Source: Nelumbo lutea
Taxonomy: Eukaryota; Streptophyta; Magnoliopsida; Proteales; Nelumbonaceae
Length of the DNA: 64,000 nt
Assembly (NCBI GenBank): GCA_022828595.1
Contig: JAKGHH010000003.1
Span: forward strand, 54,363,759-54,427,758
Direction: 5' to 3'
The stretch's first letter is position 1. Each line of letters opens with the position of its first letter. The notes beneath the pieces were generated by a model. It ran no database searches. It worked only from the letters and a program-made list of their open reading frames with translations, and was not told the origin of the DNA. Below are positions 33,110-44,649 of this stretch, in pieces. The position numbers and the translations under genes were made by a program.

Positions 33110-33758
33110 TGATGGTGCGCGATCTAGATACTCCTAGTTGGAAGACGATCCGAACTCCAATTGGGCGGCGAGCTGGACCAATCTATAAAATAGTGGATTA
33201 GAGAACTCGGAGTAGCTAACACAGTGATGTCGCTTCGATACTTAAGTCAGTATTATACTGTGAATGCGAGCTGAATACTTGAGTGCTTGAATGCTAGTGA
33301 GTAAAATAATCACGCTTACCTTTGCCTTGAGGTTTCATGTCCATATATAATGGAGTAGTCGTGGGCCTTAAAGAGGTCCTAGATCTCCAGACTGTGTAGA
33401 TAAGGTTTGTTCTGTTTTTGAAGGAGAGCAATATGTTGATAAGGTTTATCATTTACCTCCGATGCAGGCGGAGCTAGGATGAGTCTCATCATGATCCCAA
33501 GAAATTTGGGGTCCGTTGGGGAGGCCTTTGGTGGCGTTTCGACTCATTAGCTCCGAACTGGCACTTCAATTCATTAGTCCTAAATTGGAATGGGTATCGA
33601 GGTGTCTCGACGCGGAGGTGGTTTTTTAGGCCAAGGTGGTTGGATACTCGAGCTCCGAATGTTGCAAAATGGGTTCATTTGGTTGAGTTGTCACCCCTCG
33701 AGTAGATCGCGTCTACATGTCTCCTTCTTACTAGGTAGTGCCAAATCACCCTTCATCA
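33110..33758 (-). mobile_element. 3' LTR of Tat gypsy element
   Basis: 649 bp; inner border defined by TGATGAAGGGTG on the minus strand next to a polypurine tract. A TATATATGG box sits at about 33342-33350 (minus). Confidence 0.93.
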
Positions 33759-33776
33759 ATTGCCCCCCACTCCTCG
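33759..33776 (-). other. Polypurine tract
   Basis: On the minus strand GAGGAGTGGGGGGCAAT immediately precedes the 3' LTR, the expected plus-strand primer. Confidence 0.8.
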
Positions 33777-34054
33777 TGCCAAGGATCCTAACCCGGTGCG
33801 GGGAGTTCATGACGAGTCCAGGTGGATTTGGCACGAAGTCCTAACCCAGTTCATTTGGTTATTCAACCATTTAGCTTAACCATGAAATGACCCAAGTCGC
33901 ATCTCGGGCATGCGCAGACGTCACACTGTTTATAAACTCCATGGATGCCAAAGGGCATGCTCAACCGATTTCGTCCTCGGGTAGCATGCAGCCGATTTTC
34001 ATGGCAGTCGTCGGATCGTACAGGTCTCAATCATTGATTGCCGAATGTGGTGGA

Positions 34055-34063
34055 CTATAAATA
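34055..34063 (+). promoter_or_regulatory. TATA box for the antisense ORF
   Basis: CTATAAATA followed by GAGGGC lies about 180 bp upstream of the first ATG (34235) of the plus-strand ORF. It is oriented away from the 3' LTR and against the main gag-pol direction. Confidence 0.65.
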
Positions 34064-34234
34064 GAGGGCCGAAGGGCCCATTAACTTCACCATTAATCAT
34101 GTAACTGAGCTCTCTTGAGATCACGTCGGTGTCCTTCAGCTTGCCATTCTTCTCTTTGTCTTTGAGGTCGTTATCGTCTTTTTGGTGAGTTCATCTTCTT
34201 TCACTAGTTGTTCCCTTTTCTTTTCCTGTCCAAT

Positions 34235-36360
34235 ATGTCCAGTGCTAGCATAGATAGGTTTCTTAGAGATTCTAGTGAGCCCAAGGGTGTCGGGGTGCGA
34301 TCCTCGACTCCTGCCAGTGAGGCCAGCTCTTCACTAGAGAGCTCATCTTTACACCTTTTAGGAGAAACACCTTTGCTTGTCGTCGGGCCATCTCAGCTTG
34401 AGGAACCCAAACCTCAGCTAGAGCGACCGACCTCTGAAGAGGGGGTCCCATCTTCTTCTCAAGTTTGGGATCAAGACAACATCGGCCTTCCACGATGACC
34501 TCGGACAGATTGTTGTCCTTGGTAGCCTGTTACCATCTCCCCGACACTCTTGTCTTCAGTACTCCTTTGGGTCAATTCCCTTGGGTTCACTATCATCACA
34601 AGCTCGCGGTTTTTGAGGACCAACTCGTAGCTGGGTTGCGCTTCCCGCTCCACCCTTTCATCGTAGCAATCATTAAGTTCTTTAACATAACTATTGGCCA
34701 ATACCCGAACTCCATCCATACCATTGTTGGCATGACCTCACTTTTCCATGAGTATAACCGACCTCTTACCCTAGACATCTTTAGCTCGATTTGCTCCATT
34801 AAGAAAAACTCTTCTTACCTGCGCGGGGACACCCGACAGAGCTATTATATCTCTCCTTGCCCTGGGTTCAAAGTTTTATCTAGTAACCCGAACAAAGTAT
34901 TAGCCTGGAAGAGGAGGTATTCCTTTGTTCAGAATCCTGAAGGATGGTCATTCCTGACACACTGGCGAGTGGCTATTAAGGACCCCGGGGTGAGGCTGGA
35001 TGTAGACTAGGGAAGTCATCAACTCTTGGAGGGACCTCATCCTTGAAATGAAAGATTTCCTGGCTAAGGAAAGGCTTGTACGAGCTAGACTGAGTCCTCC
35101 TAGTAGGCCTCCAACTCGGCACACACATTACTTCTCCTTTTTTCCTTTCGCACTTACTTCAGTTCTTGGCTAACTCTTTTTCTTCTCTCTTGCAGAAGCT
35201 ATGAAGGGTGTTGATGCTTCTAACCTTCTAAGGATTGTTCAGAAAGGAAAGAAGAGAAAGGCTTCGAAGAGCTCTTTGGTTCCTGCTAATCCCAAGGTCG
35301 TAGCACCAAAGCAGACCTCTACCAAGCTCCCGGGGGGGGAAGTTCGCCCCCAACCCATGGTTGTTGAGCTGGACGAGGACTAGGATGAGGGGACCCCACC
35401 TCATGAGCCTAAAGGTACTTCAGTGCTTGAGCCTCAGCCCCCCTCAACGAAGGAGAGCATAATGACTCCTCGGCTCGGGCTTCTTAAGAACAAGGATGTC
35501 GTGTTTCTTGCGGAGGTCGCGAAGTGGGTTGACATGCCAACGAGTCAACTCGAAGGGAGAGTGGCTAGCTATTGTATGGTGGTAAGTAACCTACCCCTTC
35601 ACTTACTTTCTTATTCTTCTATCAGTGATACTTACGCTTGCTTTCTATATTTGTTTTTTTAGGTGAACTCTACTATCCACTCGCTCGTCTACCAATCTGA
35701 GATGTGCCTGAAGCAAGATCGGGAGGCTAAGGAGAACACTCGGAAGCTTTACCGCGAGCTGGATTTAGCTCAGGGTGAAGTTCTTAGAGCCAAGAGGAGT
35801 TGATCCTAGTGCTGATGGAGGAGAAGAGGAAGCTCAAGTGGGAGAAGGAAGCTCTATTCCAAGAGAATGAAAACCTTGAGGCGATGATTAAGGAGCGTAC
35901 TGAAATCTTCGACACCGCCATTCAGGAGGCAAGGATCCAGAAAAGAGACCACGCCATCAAGGAGTTCAAGGAGTCCCCTAAGTTTCACAACCTCCAGGTC
36001 GAGTATGGCTCTGGCTCGTACAGATTGGGCTTCAAGGAACCTGACTCCTCCGAGCTCGGTAGAAGTTTCACAACCTCCAGGTCGAGTATGGCTCTGGCTC
36101 GTACAGATTGGGCTTCAAGGAACCTGACTCCTCCGAGCTCGGTAGAAGTTTCTCGAGCTCGATTTCGGGTCCATCTCCATCTCCACCATTACTCCGGAAA
36201 TGGCGAAGGAGGCTGACAAGGAACCTGACTCCTCCGAGGGAGAAAGCGATGATGAACTTTTCAAGGCGAGACTGTTAAGGGAGGTAGGCCGAGATGATGT
36301 GGAGGACCACAAGGAGACCGACCTACCTGTTGGAGGGGATTTTGGCAGATCGGATGTTTA
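34235..36360 (+). pseudogene. Antisense extra ORF of Tat element (plant transposon protein-like)
   Basis: ATG at 34235 opens MSSASIDRFLRDSSEPKG, a Ser/Pro/Glu-rich leader. After a frameshift near 34480 comes the conserved core GLRFPLHPFIVAIIKFFNIT and TIVGMTSLFHEYNRP, which matches the 'putative plant transposon protein' domain of extra ORFs in Tat elements. Introns appear to end at a TTGCAG acceptor (35195) and at 35582-35662 (GTAAGT...TTTTTTTAG). The C-terminal part is a charged coiled coil (LMEEKRKLKWEKEALFQENE) ending VEYGSGSYRLGFKE. An 83-bp tandem duplication (from about 35981, repeated at 36064) shifts the frame there. Its function is unknown; nuclear or regulatory roles have been suggested for the family. 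It faces gag-pol tail to tail. Confidence 0.75.
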
Positions 36361-36520
36361 ACCATGCCTCTTTTCTTGGACCCCCCCCCCCCATATAGTG
36401 TATGTCCCGGGTCTCCGAGCCCAATTATAGTAATCAAGTACTCGAAATTTTTATGTTAATGAAATATAATGATTCAAAAAATCTTGTGCGGGAATCCTTC
36501 TAAGTGGAAAATTTTTCTAA

Positions 36521-36790
36521 GGGTTGGTTGTCCCAAAGTGCCAGACTAGCGAGCTAGATTTCAGATGGGATTGAACTTGTGTTGTTGTACGCCGAAGTGG
36601 ATAGACACTATAGGGTATATACCCGACCTGTCTATGAACGGGCTACTTAGAGGAGATTGGTTATCCCGAAGTGCCAGACTAGCGAGTTGGACTCCAGGTA
36701 GGAATAACCTTGTGTTTGTTGTACACCGAAGTTGATAGACATCGTAGGGTATGTACCCGACCTGTCTATCCATGGGCTACTTAGAGGTGA
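36521..36790. repeat. 133-bp tandem duplication between antisense ORF and integrase
   Basis: GTGCCAGACTAGCGAG occurs at 36538 and 36671, and CCCGACCTGTCTATC...GGGCTACTTAGAGG closes both units. It lies between the convergent 3' ends of the two transcription units, where it could serve termination; that role is inference. Confidence 0.85.
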
Positions 36791-36849
36791 TTGGGGATCA
36801 TTGTACCTATGCCAGGGAGGTGACTAAGACTTGTCTACCTATGCCGAAG

Positions 36850-38060
36850 AGGTGAGGTACTTGCTTCACTTCCAAAGTCTTGAGCTCATATGTGCCTTCC
36901 CTGAATACCTGCTTTACATGGTACAGACCTTCCCAATTCGGTCCAAGCTTACCTACGTCGAGCTCAAGTACCATAACTTTTTGAAGAACCAGGTCGCCGA
37001 CATGGAACTGTCATTTTCTAACCCAAGCGTTATAGTACCAAGCTACTCTTTGTTGGTAGGTTGCGGTCCGAATGTAGGTCAGGTTTCGTACCTCCTCTAC
37101 CAAGTCTAGGTTGGTACGGAGCTGGTCATCATTCATTTCTTCCTCGTAAGCCTCCAATCGTAATGTGGGTACCTTGATTTCCATCGGGATCACCACTTTT
37201 GTGCCATACGTGAGGTTGAAAGGGGTCTCACCCATCACGGTCTTAATAGTAGTTCGGTAGGCCCAAAGGACACTACACAGTTCGTCCACCCACAATCCCT
37301 TGGCTCGAGCTAAGCGAACTTTCAATCTGCGAAGTATCACCTTGTTAGTTACTCCTGCTTGCACGTTTTCCTAGGGGTGTGCCACCGAGGTAAAGTTTTG
37401 TTGAATCCCCATATTGGCACACCAGTTTTGAAACTTAACATCTTCGAACTGCTTCCCATTGTCGGATATCAGCACTCAGGGTAGTCCGAAGCGGCATACT
37501 ATGCTTTTTCAAAAGAAATTTTGTATGTTGCGGGTTGTGATCGTTACCAAGGGTTCGGCTTCCACCCACTTCGTAAAATAATCTATTGCTACAACCAAGA
37601 ACCTCCTCTGCCCTATTGCTGGCGGGAAAGGACCAAGGATGTCAATTCCCCACTACACAAAGGGACACAAGTTGGTGAGGTATTTCAAATCAACAGCAGG
37701 TTGGTGGTGGATGTTGGCATGCCTTTGGAACTTGTCACACTTTTTCACGAGCTCGAGTGCATCTGCCTTCATCGTGGGTCAATAATAGCCTTGTTGTAAC
37801 ACCTTTTGTGCGAGGGCTCTACCCCCCAAGTGTTCACCGCACAAGCCTCCATGTGTGTCGCAAAGTACATGCTCAGCTTTTGAGGGCCGCAAGTAGTGCA
37901 GGTAAGGGAGCGTGAAGGATTTTTGTACAGTTGTCCATCAATGAGGATGTACTTGGCTGACTGGTGCTCTACCCTTTGAGCTGCATTGTGTTCCACAGAT
38001 AGGGTCCCATGTAGTAGACAACTCGTGAGTAGGTCGATCCAGCTCGGTTTTGCTTGTGAC
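36850..38060 (-). pseudogene. Tat gypsy integrase
   Basis: On the minus strand the H2C2 zinc-binding region (LYKNPSRSLT, ATHMEACAVNTWG) comes first, then the core: YFTKWVEAEPL with the first Asp, LISDNGKQFED with the second, and AHP*ENVQAGVTNKVILRRL. The third motif normally carries Glu (QVEVTNK) but here reads QAGVTNK, so the catalytic Glu is lost. The C-terminal part (WAYRTTIKTVMGETPFNLTYG, ATYQQRVAWYYNAWVRK) is well kept. Several TAG stops occur at former Gln or Trp codons. Confidence 0.9.
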
Positions 38061-38099
38061 ACGGGAGCAACCTCTTCCACTCCCCCAAGAATGCTGGGC

Positions 38100-39150
38100 C
38101 GAGGTAAGTCCTCTATGTACACAGGTTGCATAGTGTTGCTGCTCGTGCTAGCTAGTCATGACAAGGCGTCAGCCTCAGCGTTCTCAAACCTCAAAATTTA
38201 TTTGATAAAGCAGGAGAAGAAGCTATGTAGGATCTCTCTAACTTTGGCCAAGTAAGCTACCATAGTGGGATCACGGGCTTCGTACTCACCAGTGACTTGG
38301 TTAACCACTAGTTGTGAGTCGTTGCATACGATGAGGTGCTTTTCTTTCATTTCCCTTACTAAGGTTAACCCGACGACTAGCGCTTCATATTCTACCTCAT
38401 TGTTCGATGCCTCGAATCCAAACTAGAGAGCATACTCCAGTTTCACCTCTTTTGGGTCATATAGTATCAATACTGCACTGCTTCCCTACTGGTTGGATGA
38501 GCCGTCGATGTGGAGGATCCAAGGCTCCTCGTCCCAGGTCGGTTCCACTCTGACTGGGACTAGTGCCACACTGGTTGATGCTCTCGTCGTGTGACCGAGC
38601 TCAATCAACTCGGGGGTCGCTATGCCAAACATGCACTTTGCTACAAAATCGGCCAAGACCTGAGCTTTGACTATTGGTTGAGGCTCATACTAGATATCGT
38701 ATTCGCTCAACTCGATGGACCACTTTATTAATCTTCCAAACACATCGGGCTTGAGAAGAATCTGCCTCAGGGGTTTGTTGGTGAGAACGATGATAGTATG
38801 GACCTGGAAGTACGGGCGAAGTTTTCGGGCTGCTATGATCAATGCGTATGCTACTTTCTCAATCTCTGGATATCTATTTTTTGCATCCTACAAAATTTTG
38901 CTAACATAGTAGATGGGTCATTGAACCCGATCTACTTCTTTGATCAGTACTTCACTAACCACTTCATCGCTTGCAGAGAGGTATAGCTTTAACATGTCCC
39001 CTTCTTTGGGTCGAGTTAAAACTGGGGTGGTACCTAAGTATCTTTTGAGCTCATCAAAAGCAAGCTGGCATTCTTCAGTCCATTCGAAGTCCTTGCTCTT
39101 TTTTATAGATTTAAAGAAGGGTAGGCACCGGTCTGCCGATTTAGACATGA
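38100..39150 (-). pseudogene. Tat gypsy RNase H region (two RNase H domains)
   Basis: After RT, minus-strand codons read FEWTEECQLAFDELKRYLGTTPVLTRP and LYLSASDEVVSEVLI, the gypsy RNase H. Further down [20 protein letters not shown] and [19 protein letters not shown] define a second, plant-type RNase H, a dual arrangement typical of the Tat lineage. Multiple stops. Confidence 0.85.
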
Positions 39151-39204
39151 AGCGGCTCAGGGCGTCTATTCAACCCGTCAACCTTTGGACCTCTTTTATT
39201 TTCT

Positions 39205-39900
39205 AGGGTGATCTCATATCTAAAATTGCTTTTACTTTGTTCGGGTTGGCCTTGATGCCGCATTGGTTGACTATATAGCCTAGAAATTTACCCAAAGTGA
39301 CTCCAAAGACGCATTTATTCGGATTCAACTTCATGTTATATCTTCGTAAAATTTGAAAAACATCTTTTAAATCATTCAACAAAGAATTTGAAAACTGGGT
39401 CTTCATAACCATGTCATCAACATAACATTCTACTTTATTGTCGATTAACGGCTCAAAAATCTTATTTACAAGGTGTTAGAATGTTGCCCCAGCATTTTTC
39501 AATCCGAAGGGCATGACCTTGTAACAATATAACCCGAGCTCAATTATGAAAGCAGTCTTCTCTTTGTCAGCAGGATCCATCCTAATCTGGTTGTAACCGG
39601 AATAGGCATCCAAGAAGCTAAGCAACTCATGCCCTGAGGTCGCGACCACTAGGCGGTCGATCTTGGGTAGCGGGAAGCAATCTTTCGGGCAGACTCTGTT
39701 CAGGTCGGTGTAGTCGTGCACATGCGCCATTTGTCATTGGCTTTTTTCACCAGAACCGGGTTAGCCACCCAACTCAGGTAATGGACTTCCCTAATGAAGT
39801 CTACTGCAAGAAGCTTCCCAACCTCTTCATCGACTACCCTTCAACATTCTGGGGCAAGGATGCGTTTCTTTTGCCTTACTAACCTGACTAAAGGGTTGGT
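39205..39900 (-). pseudogene. Tat gypsy reverse transcriptase
   Basis: Minus-strand motifs in order: HYLSWVANPVLVKKAND, frameshift, DYTDLNRVCPKDCFPLPKID, FLDAYSGYNQIRMDP, YCYKVMPFGLKNAGATF and the catalytic ECYVDDMVMKT (around 39405), then LNPNKCVFGVTLGKFLGYIV. One frameshift and a TAG after GATF interrupt it; the catalytic YVDD is intact. Confidence 0.92.
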
Positions 39901-40125
39901 ATTAAGTTTGTGAGTTATAATTTTTGGATCAATCTCGGGGTTCTCTACCACGAACCAAGCAAAAATATCTAAATTTTCAAGTAAGAAACATACTAGTTGG
40001 GTTCAAAGTGGTTCGCTGATCGAGGCACCAATTTGATGAGTTTTGGCTGGTTCGATAGTAGAGACTAGTATGTGGACCGTCTCTTCTTTCAGGGTAGCTT
40101 GTTCGTCGTATACTTCACTAGTCGC

Positions 40126-40752
40126 TCAAGCTCGACATCCCTCTACCAGCTTTGCTTTTACATTTAAGCCATCCACGTAGCATTTGCAAGATTCGAGCTG
40201 GTCACCTTGCATGACTCCCACTCCATAATTAGTTAGGAATTTCATCACTAAGTAGTAAGTGGATACTATCACACGTAAAATATGCGTGACAGGTTGACCT
40301 ACTATTGCATTGTAGGGAGAGGGAGTCATGACTACCAGGAATGTGTGCTCAAATCGCACATTGTTTGGCCACGTGTCGGCTTCCACAGGTACTATAACTA
40401 TCAAAGGCGTATCTACCGGTTTCAGGTCGCTCTGCTGTAACTATAATTTGTCAAATGTCTCTTTGAAGAGTATGCCTATTGAGCTGCCTGAGTCCACTAA
40501 GATGTGTTTTACCTTGAAGTCGTTAATCCTTAGTTTCACCACTAAAGCATCATCATGTGGGTATTGGATCCCGCCCGCATCGTGCTCAGTGAAGTAGATC
40601 GGTTCTTCTAGCCGAGGTCGCATTGGCAGGTTTTCATCTTCGTTCTCCAATTCATGGACCGAGGTCCTCCCAATTATCGATGTACATCCAGTGATGATGG
40701 ACCCATTGGTGATCATGTTAATCACCCCGCGGACTAGTCTTTCCTCTGGCAA
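40126..40752 (-). pseudogene. Tat gypsy aspartic protease region
   Basis: Minus strand: GVINMITNGS, IYFTEHDAGGIQYPHDDALVVKL, then the active site HILVDSGSSIGILF. The downstream block FLVVMTPSPYNAIVGQP and STYYLVMKFLTNYGVGVMQG is the usual connector to RT in this lineage. Split by a stop near 40441. Confidence 0.88.
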
Positions 40753-40851
40753 CTATTGTAGCGGTTGCTCATTCTACCTACTGACCTTGGGGTCATTCCT
40801 CCTCTGGCCCCCTTGTTGATCTGCCTGTCAGTCTGCTTGCCCCCTCTCTGC

Positions 40852-42233
40852 TCACAATATGTAATTCTTCAGGTACCCGTGGTGGATAAGTTCCTCGATC
40901 TCGTCGTAGAGATTCCTATAATTCTCCATGTTGTGTCCACGATCTCGGTTAAAATGGCAGTAGACATTCAGGTTTCTTGTTGTCGGGTCTCCCCTTAATC
41001 TGGGAGGCCATTTGAAAAAGGACGAATCCCTAATAGCCATTAAGATCTCTCATCGCTTAGCATTCAAAGGCGTGTAGCTCGTTCTCACCATAGGTGGGGT
41101 TCTAAAGCGCCGACCTGGCTTGTGGGTGCGCGTGGGGGACCAGCTTCTTGACTTGCTTCTTCCCCTGCTTGGGGACTTGCTTTTCTTTCTTTTCTACCCA
41201 CCATTGCTCGTTCCTTCATTCTCTCTCTTCCTCTTTTCTGACGGTGGATTGTCGATCTTTTGGTTGATCTCATCCTCGATACCGATGAATTGATTTGCCA
41301 ACCTGAGGAATTCGGTGATATATTTTGGTTTCTAAGATACCACGTGCCACTTGAACTCTTTGTGGGTGATTCCTTTCTTAGCCGTAGTGAGTCGCACCGC
41401 TGGGTCGAGGTCCGATATCTACAAGCAAGTATCATTGAAGCACTTTATATAACTTCTGATTGATTTTCTTTCCCTCTGAACCATGTTCAGAAGGCTTTCT
41501 TGTGACTTCGGGCACTTTCTGCTGGTAATGAAGTGCATAGTAAACGGGTTGGCAAATTGGGACCAGCTTTTGATGGAGCCCCGGCACGAGGTTCCGGTAC
41601 CAAGTTCGGACTACCCCCTGAACATAGTGGAGAAGGCTACACACATGCAGGACTCGTCAGCCCCAGCTAGGTGCATCTGAGACTGGAAGGAATCCACATG
41701 ATCGTTGGGGTCAAACAACCCGGTCATACTTGTCTAACAGGGGTACCTTGAAATCTTTCGCCATCGGAGTTTCCAAGAGCTCGGGAGACAGAGGAGATAA
41801 CCGGAAAATTAATAGAGGTGCAAGCTTCATAGCCACCGAGCTCACTTCTTCCCTTTGTCTTGCTCTTCTTGCTGGCCTAGCTTCGTCGACGGATTATTTC
41901 TGGCCGAGGAGCAGCGTGTCTTGCGACGTCGTTGTTGTTGCTTCTTCACCGGCTCGGCATTGCTACTGTTGATTTCGGTCTAGTCTGGTATTTCAGCATC
42001 ACAACAGACATTATCGTGAGGTAGATCATGGTTCCTTCTTGATAGATTCTCTTGGTTATGGGGTTCGCACTGGCTATCGCGAGGGACAGAAGGGTCATGC
42101 CTCGAGTTCGCACCTCGAACTCTGGGCTAGTTATTATCTCCTCGCGAGCCATCATTTTCCTAGTCGGAGTGCCAAGTGGATTAACCCTGTTGAGCTGACT
42201 ATCCCCGAACCTGTTTCTAAAATTTCCTTGCAA
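40852..42233 (-). pseudogene. gag: Tat gypsy gag
   Basis: Minus strand. The retrotransposon Gag core reads VQGVVRTWYRNLVPG at about 41600 with frameshifts after it; the C-terminal part YCHFNRDRGHNMENYRNLYDEIEELIHHGYL (about 40870-40980) is the conserved Tat Gag zinc-like motif. The N-terminal part upstream to 42560 is Gln-rich with runs of TAG and TAA where CAG and CAA are expected. Gag would form the particle. Confidence 0.82.
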
Positions 42234-42329
42234 GGCTGGAGGATTGTGCTGACTGTCTCTCCTCCCATGGGGCGAAACCTGACCCTTGGGAGGAATCGGT
42301 ACTTGCGAGGTCCTCTTACCCTGATGGGG

Positions 42330-42560
42330 GGATCAGTTGACATTCTGGCTAGTTCCAGGCCGATTCAAGTTCTGGCCCAGATATTACTACTGGTATTGCT
42401 GGTACAGATATTACTACTGATACTGTTGGAATTGTTGGACCTGTTGCATCTGGATCTATATTGCCCAGACGCACTGAACGAGGTCGTGGAATTAGGAGTG
42501 CCCGATTCTAGGAGGGGCCGCAAATGGCTCGAAAAAAGTCACACCCACTAGGGGAAGCGA
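42330..42560 (-). pseudogene. Gln-rich N-terminal Gag segment with stop clusters
   Basis: Minus-strand codons alternate CAG/CAA with TAT and CTG, giving QQ and YQ repeats. Several adjacent TAG-TAA pairs sit inside the CAG-CAA register, consistent with C to T changes in methylated sites. Confidence 0.6.
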
Positions 42561-42780
42561 AACGCTCACTTGCATAGTGCCCTATGGTATGAATAGTGAT
42601 ACTACTCCTAACACTATAAGAGGAATAGTAAATTGGCCAATGCATACCATAGGGCCTTGGGGGAAGGTTGATTGCTGATTTTGCCCCCCGGTAATGTTCA
42701 TCTCGATACTTTTTCCAGAGTTGCTGGAAGAGTCCATTGGGATAAATAAAACTGCAACTAAAGTTGGGACGACCTTTCGA

Positions 42781-42804
42781 TCGTTTCCCACAAACGACGC
42801 TAAT
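42781..42804 (-). other. Primer binding site of Tat element
   Basis: On the minus strand, just after the 5' LTR end, ATTAGCGTCGTTTGTGGGAAA resembles the common gypsy TTGGCGCCGTCTGTGGGAA start of the internal region, with several changes. Confidence 0.6.
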
Positions 42805-43456
42805 CGATGGTGCACAATCTATATACTCCTAGCTGGAAGACGATTCGAACTCCAATTGTGCGGCGAGCTAGACCAATCTGCAAAATAGTGGATTAGAGAA
42901 CCCGGGGTAACTAACCCGGCAATGTCACTTCGATGCTTAAGTCAGTATTATACTGTGAATGTGAGCTGAATACTTGAGTGCTTGAATGCTAGTGAGTAAA
43001 ATAATCATGCGTACCTTTGCCTTGAGGTTTCATGTCCTTATATAATGGAGTAGTCATGGGCCTTACGAAAGAGCTCTGGGATTTTCGGACTGTGGAGATA
43101 AGGTTTGTTTTTTTTTTGAAGGAGAGCAATATGTTGATAAGGTTTATCATTTACCTCTGATTCAGGCGGAGCTAGGATGAGTCTCATCATGATCCCAAGA
43201 AATTCGGGGTCCATTGAGGAGGCCTTTGGTGGCGTTTCGGTTCATGAGCTCTGAACTGGCACTTCAATTTTTTAATCCCGAACTGGAATGGGTATTGAGG
43301 TGTCTCTATGTCGAGGTGGTTTTTTAGGCCGAGGTGGCTGAATACTCAAGCTCTGAATGTTGCGAAATAGATTTGTTTGGCTGAACTATCACCCCTCGAG
43401 CAGATTGCGTATACGTATCCCCTTCTTACTAGGTCGTGCCAAATCACCCTTCATCA
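42805..43456 (-). mobile_element. 5' LTR of Tat gypsy element
   Basis: 652 bp, closely matching 33110-33758. A TATATAAGG box (minus) lies near 43036-43045. The outer border abuts the TGCAT target duplication. Confidence 0.93.
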
Positions 43457-43499
43457 TGCATGATGCAACAAAGCAAACCAGAAAGTGGAAAATCTTCCA

Positions 43500-44640
43500 C
43501 TTCAAAGGCAAGCAAACACGGCTACACCTGTTGCATCACCGAATGACATCCCTTTGCCCTAGGATACTGAGTTCATGGGTGATACCACTAGAGAAGAGTT
43601 GATGGAAAGTGGTAAAATTTTTTTTTTTTTTGTACTTTTTAATTAATCTAAAAATTATCTTATTTGAATTTACTAGTTAAGTTCAATACATTTTGAGCAA
43701 TAAAAATTCTGATAACTTGTTTTCCATGATGTTTATAGATTCTACAGCTACTCAAAAACCAAAAAGGGGGCAAGGTAAAAATCAGTGCAAGAAAGTGGCA
43801 AGACTTAGAAATGGGAATAAGTTAAAAATAACTTTCTTCAATAATCGTGTGGTTAGAAGCACCATGCCTCATAGTTAAGACACTTAGGCGCAATAGTGTT
43901 TGATCGCAACATTTGTCCAGTGCTGGAGGATTCATGGAAATATATTAGAGAAGAAGAGAAGAATCACATGTGGGTTGCAGTCACGATAACTTTTGGTATC
44001 ATAAATTTTAATTTTTCTAGATTTTTGTACTTCTTTCATCTCATATTACTACTAAATTTTTATTACTAATTATTATTTTAAATTATTACAAGACAATTTA
44101 AAAAATGAGCATATAGAGCACTATCATGAGAATACCTTGGAGAATATGTATGTTTTATGGAAAAATTGGAGGGCATCTATGCATTGCAAAAATATAAATT
44201 CATATAAGACTTTACAAGAAGCACTGAGAAATGTACCTGATGAGCTAGATCAAGGGGATTGGGAATGGCTTGTTAAGGAATATTTTTTTAGTGAAAAGTT
44301 TCAGGTATGATTTAAGATGCATGCATTACTAATTAAATGATATTATTAGTTTATCCTCAATGATTTAGAGAAATGAGCATTTAAAGTTTGTTTCCTATAC
44401 AAATATAGAAATCAAGCAGATGCAACTCTGAGAATAGAGATAATTTGTTAATGCCTCATCGTACTGGTAGCAAGCCATTTAGTGGGATTATAATTAGTAA
44501 TAAACATACATTTTTTAAATGTATTTATTTAATTTCACTATTTGATAAGTATATTATAATACAGGGAGGCAAAGATGGTAACCCGCCAGACTCACAAGAA
44601 GGGTGAAAAACTAATTGAACCTGAAACTGTTGCAAAATAT
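43500..44640 (+). pseudogene. CACTA second gene, Transposase_24 (TNPA-like) protein
   Basis: Plus-strand pieces KKVARLRNGNKLKITFFNNR and VVRSTMPHS are followed, in shifted frames, by a region resembling NICPV..W..I..E.KNHMW, then LENMYVLWKNWRASMHCKN, TLQEALRNVPDELDQGDWEWLVKEYF and RQTHKKGEKLIEPETVAKY. These are the order and motifs of the plant Transposase_24 (Ptta/En/Spm) family, the DNA-binding partner of TNP2. Probable introns and frameshifts separate them. The Tat gypsy element separates it from the TNP2 gene at 30694-32806, so I treat both as one split CACTA element. Confidence 0.78.
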
Positions 44641-44649
44641 GTATGTTTT

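Larger units (their letters stand above)
33110..43456 (-). mobile_element. Complete Tat-type Ty3/gypsy retrotransposon with antisense ORF
   Basis: LTRs of about 650 bp start TGATGAAGGGTG and end CACCATCA (read on the minus strand). The 5-bp target duplication TGCAT is perfect (33105-33109 and 43457-43461). Order on the minus strand is PBS, gag, protease, RT, RNase H, a second RNase H region, integrase, then a 3-kb region carrying an ORF on the opposite strand, polypurine tract and 3' LTR. An extra ORF between pol and the 3' LTR is a known trait of the Tat lineage. It is inserted between the two genes of a CACTA element. Confidence 0.95.

Noticed and set aside
42039..42551. 170-codon plus-strand frame in the gypsy element
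   Set aside because: Antisense to gag; leucine-rich reading comes from the complementary Gln codons.
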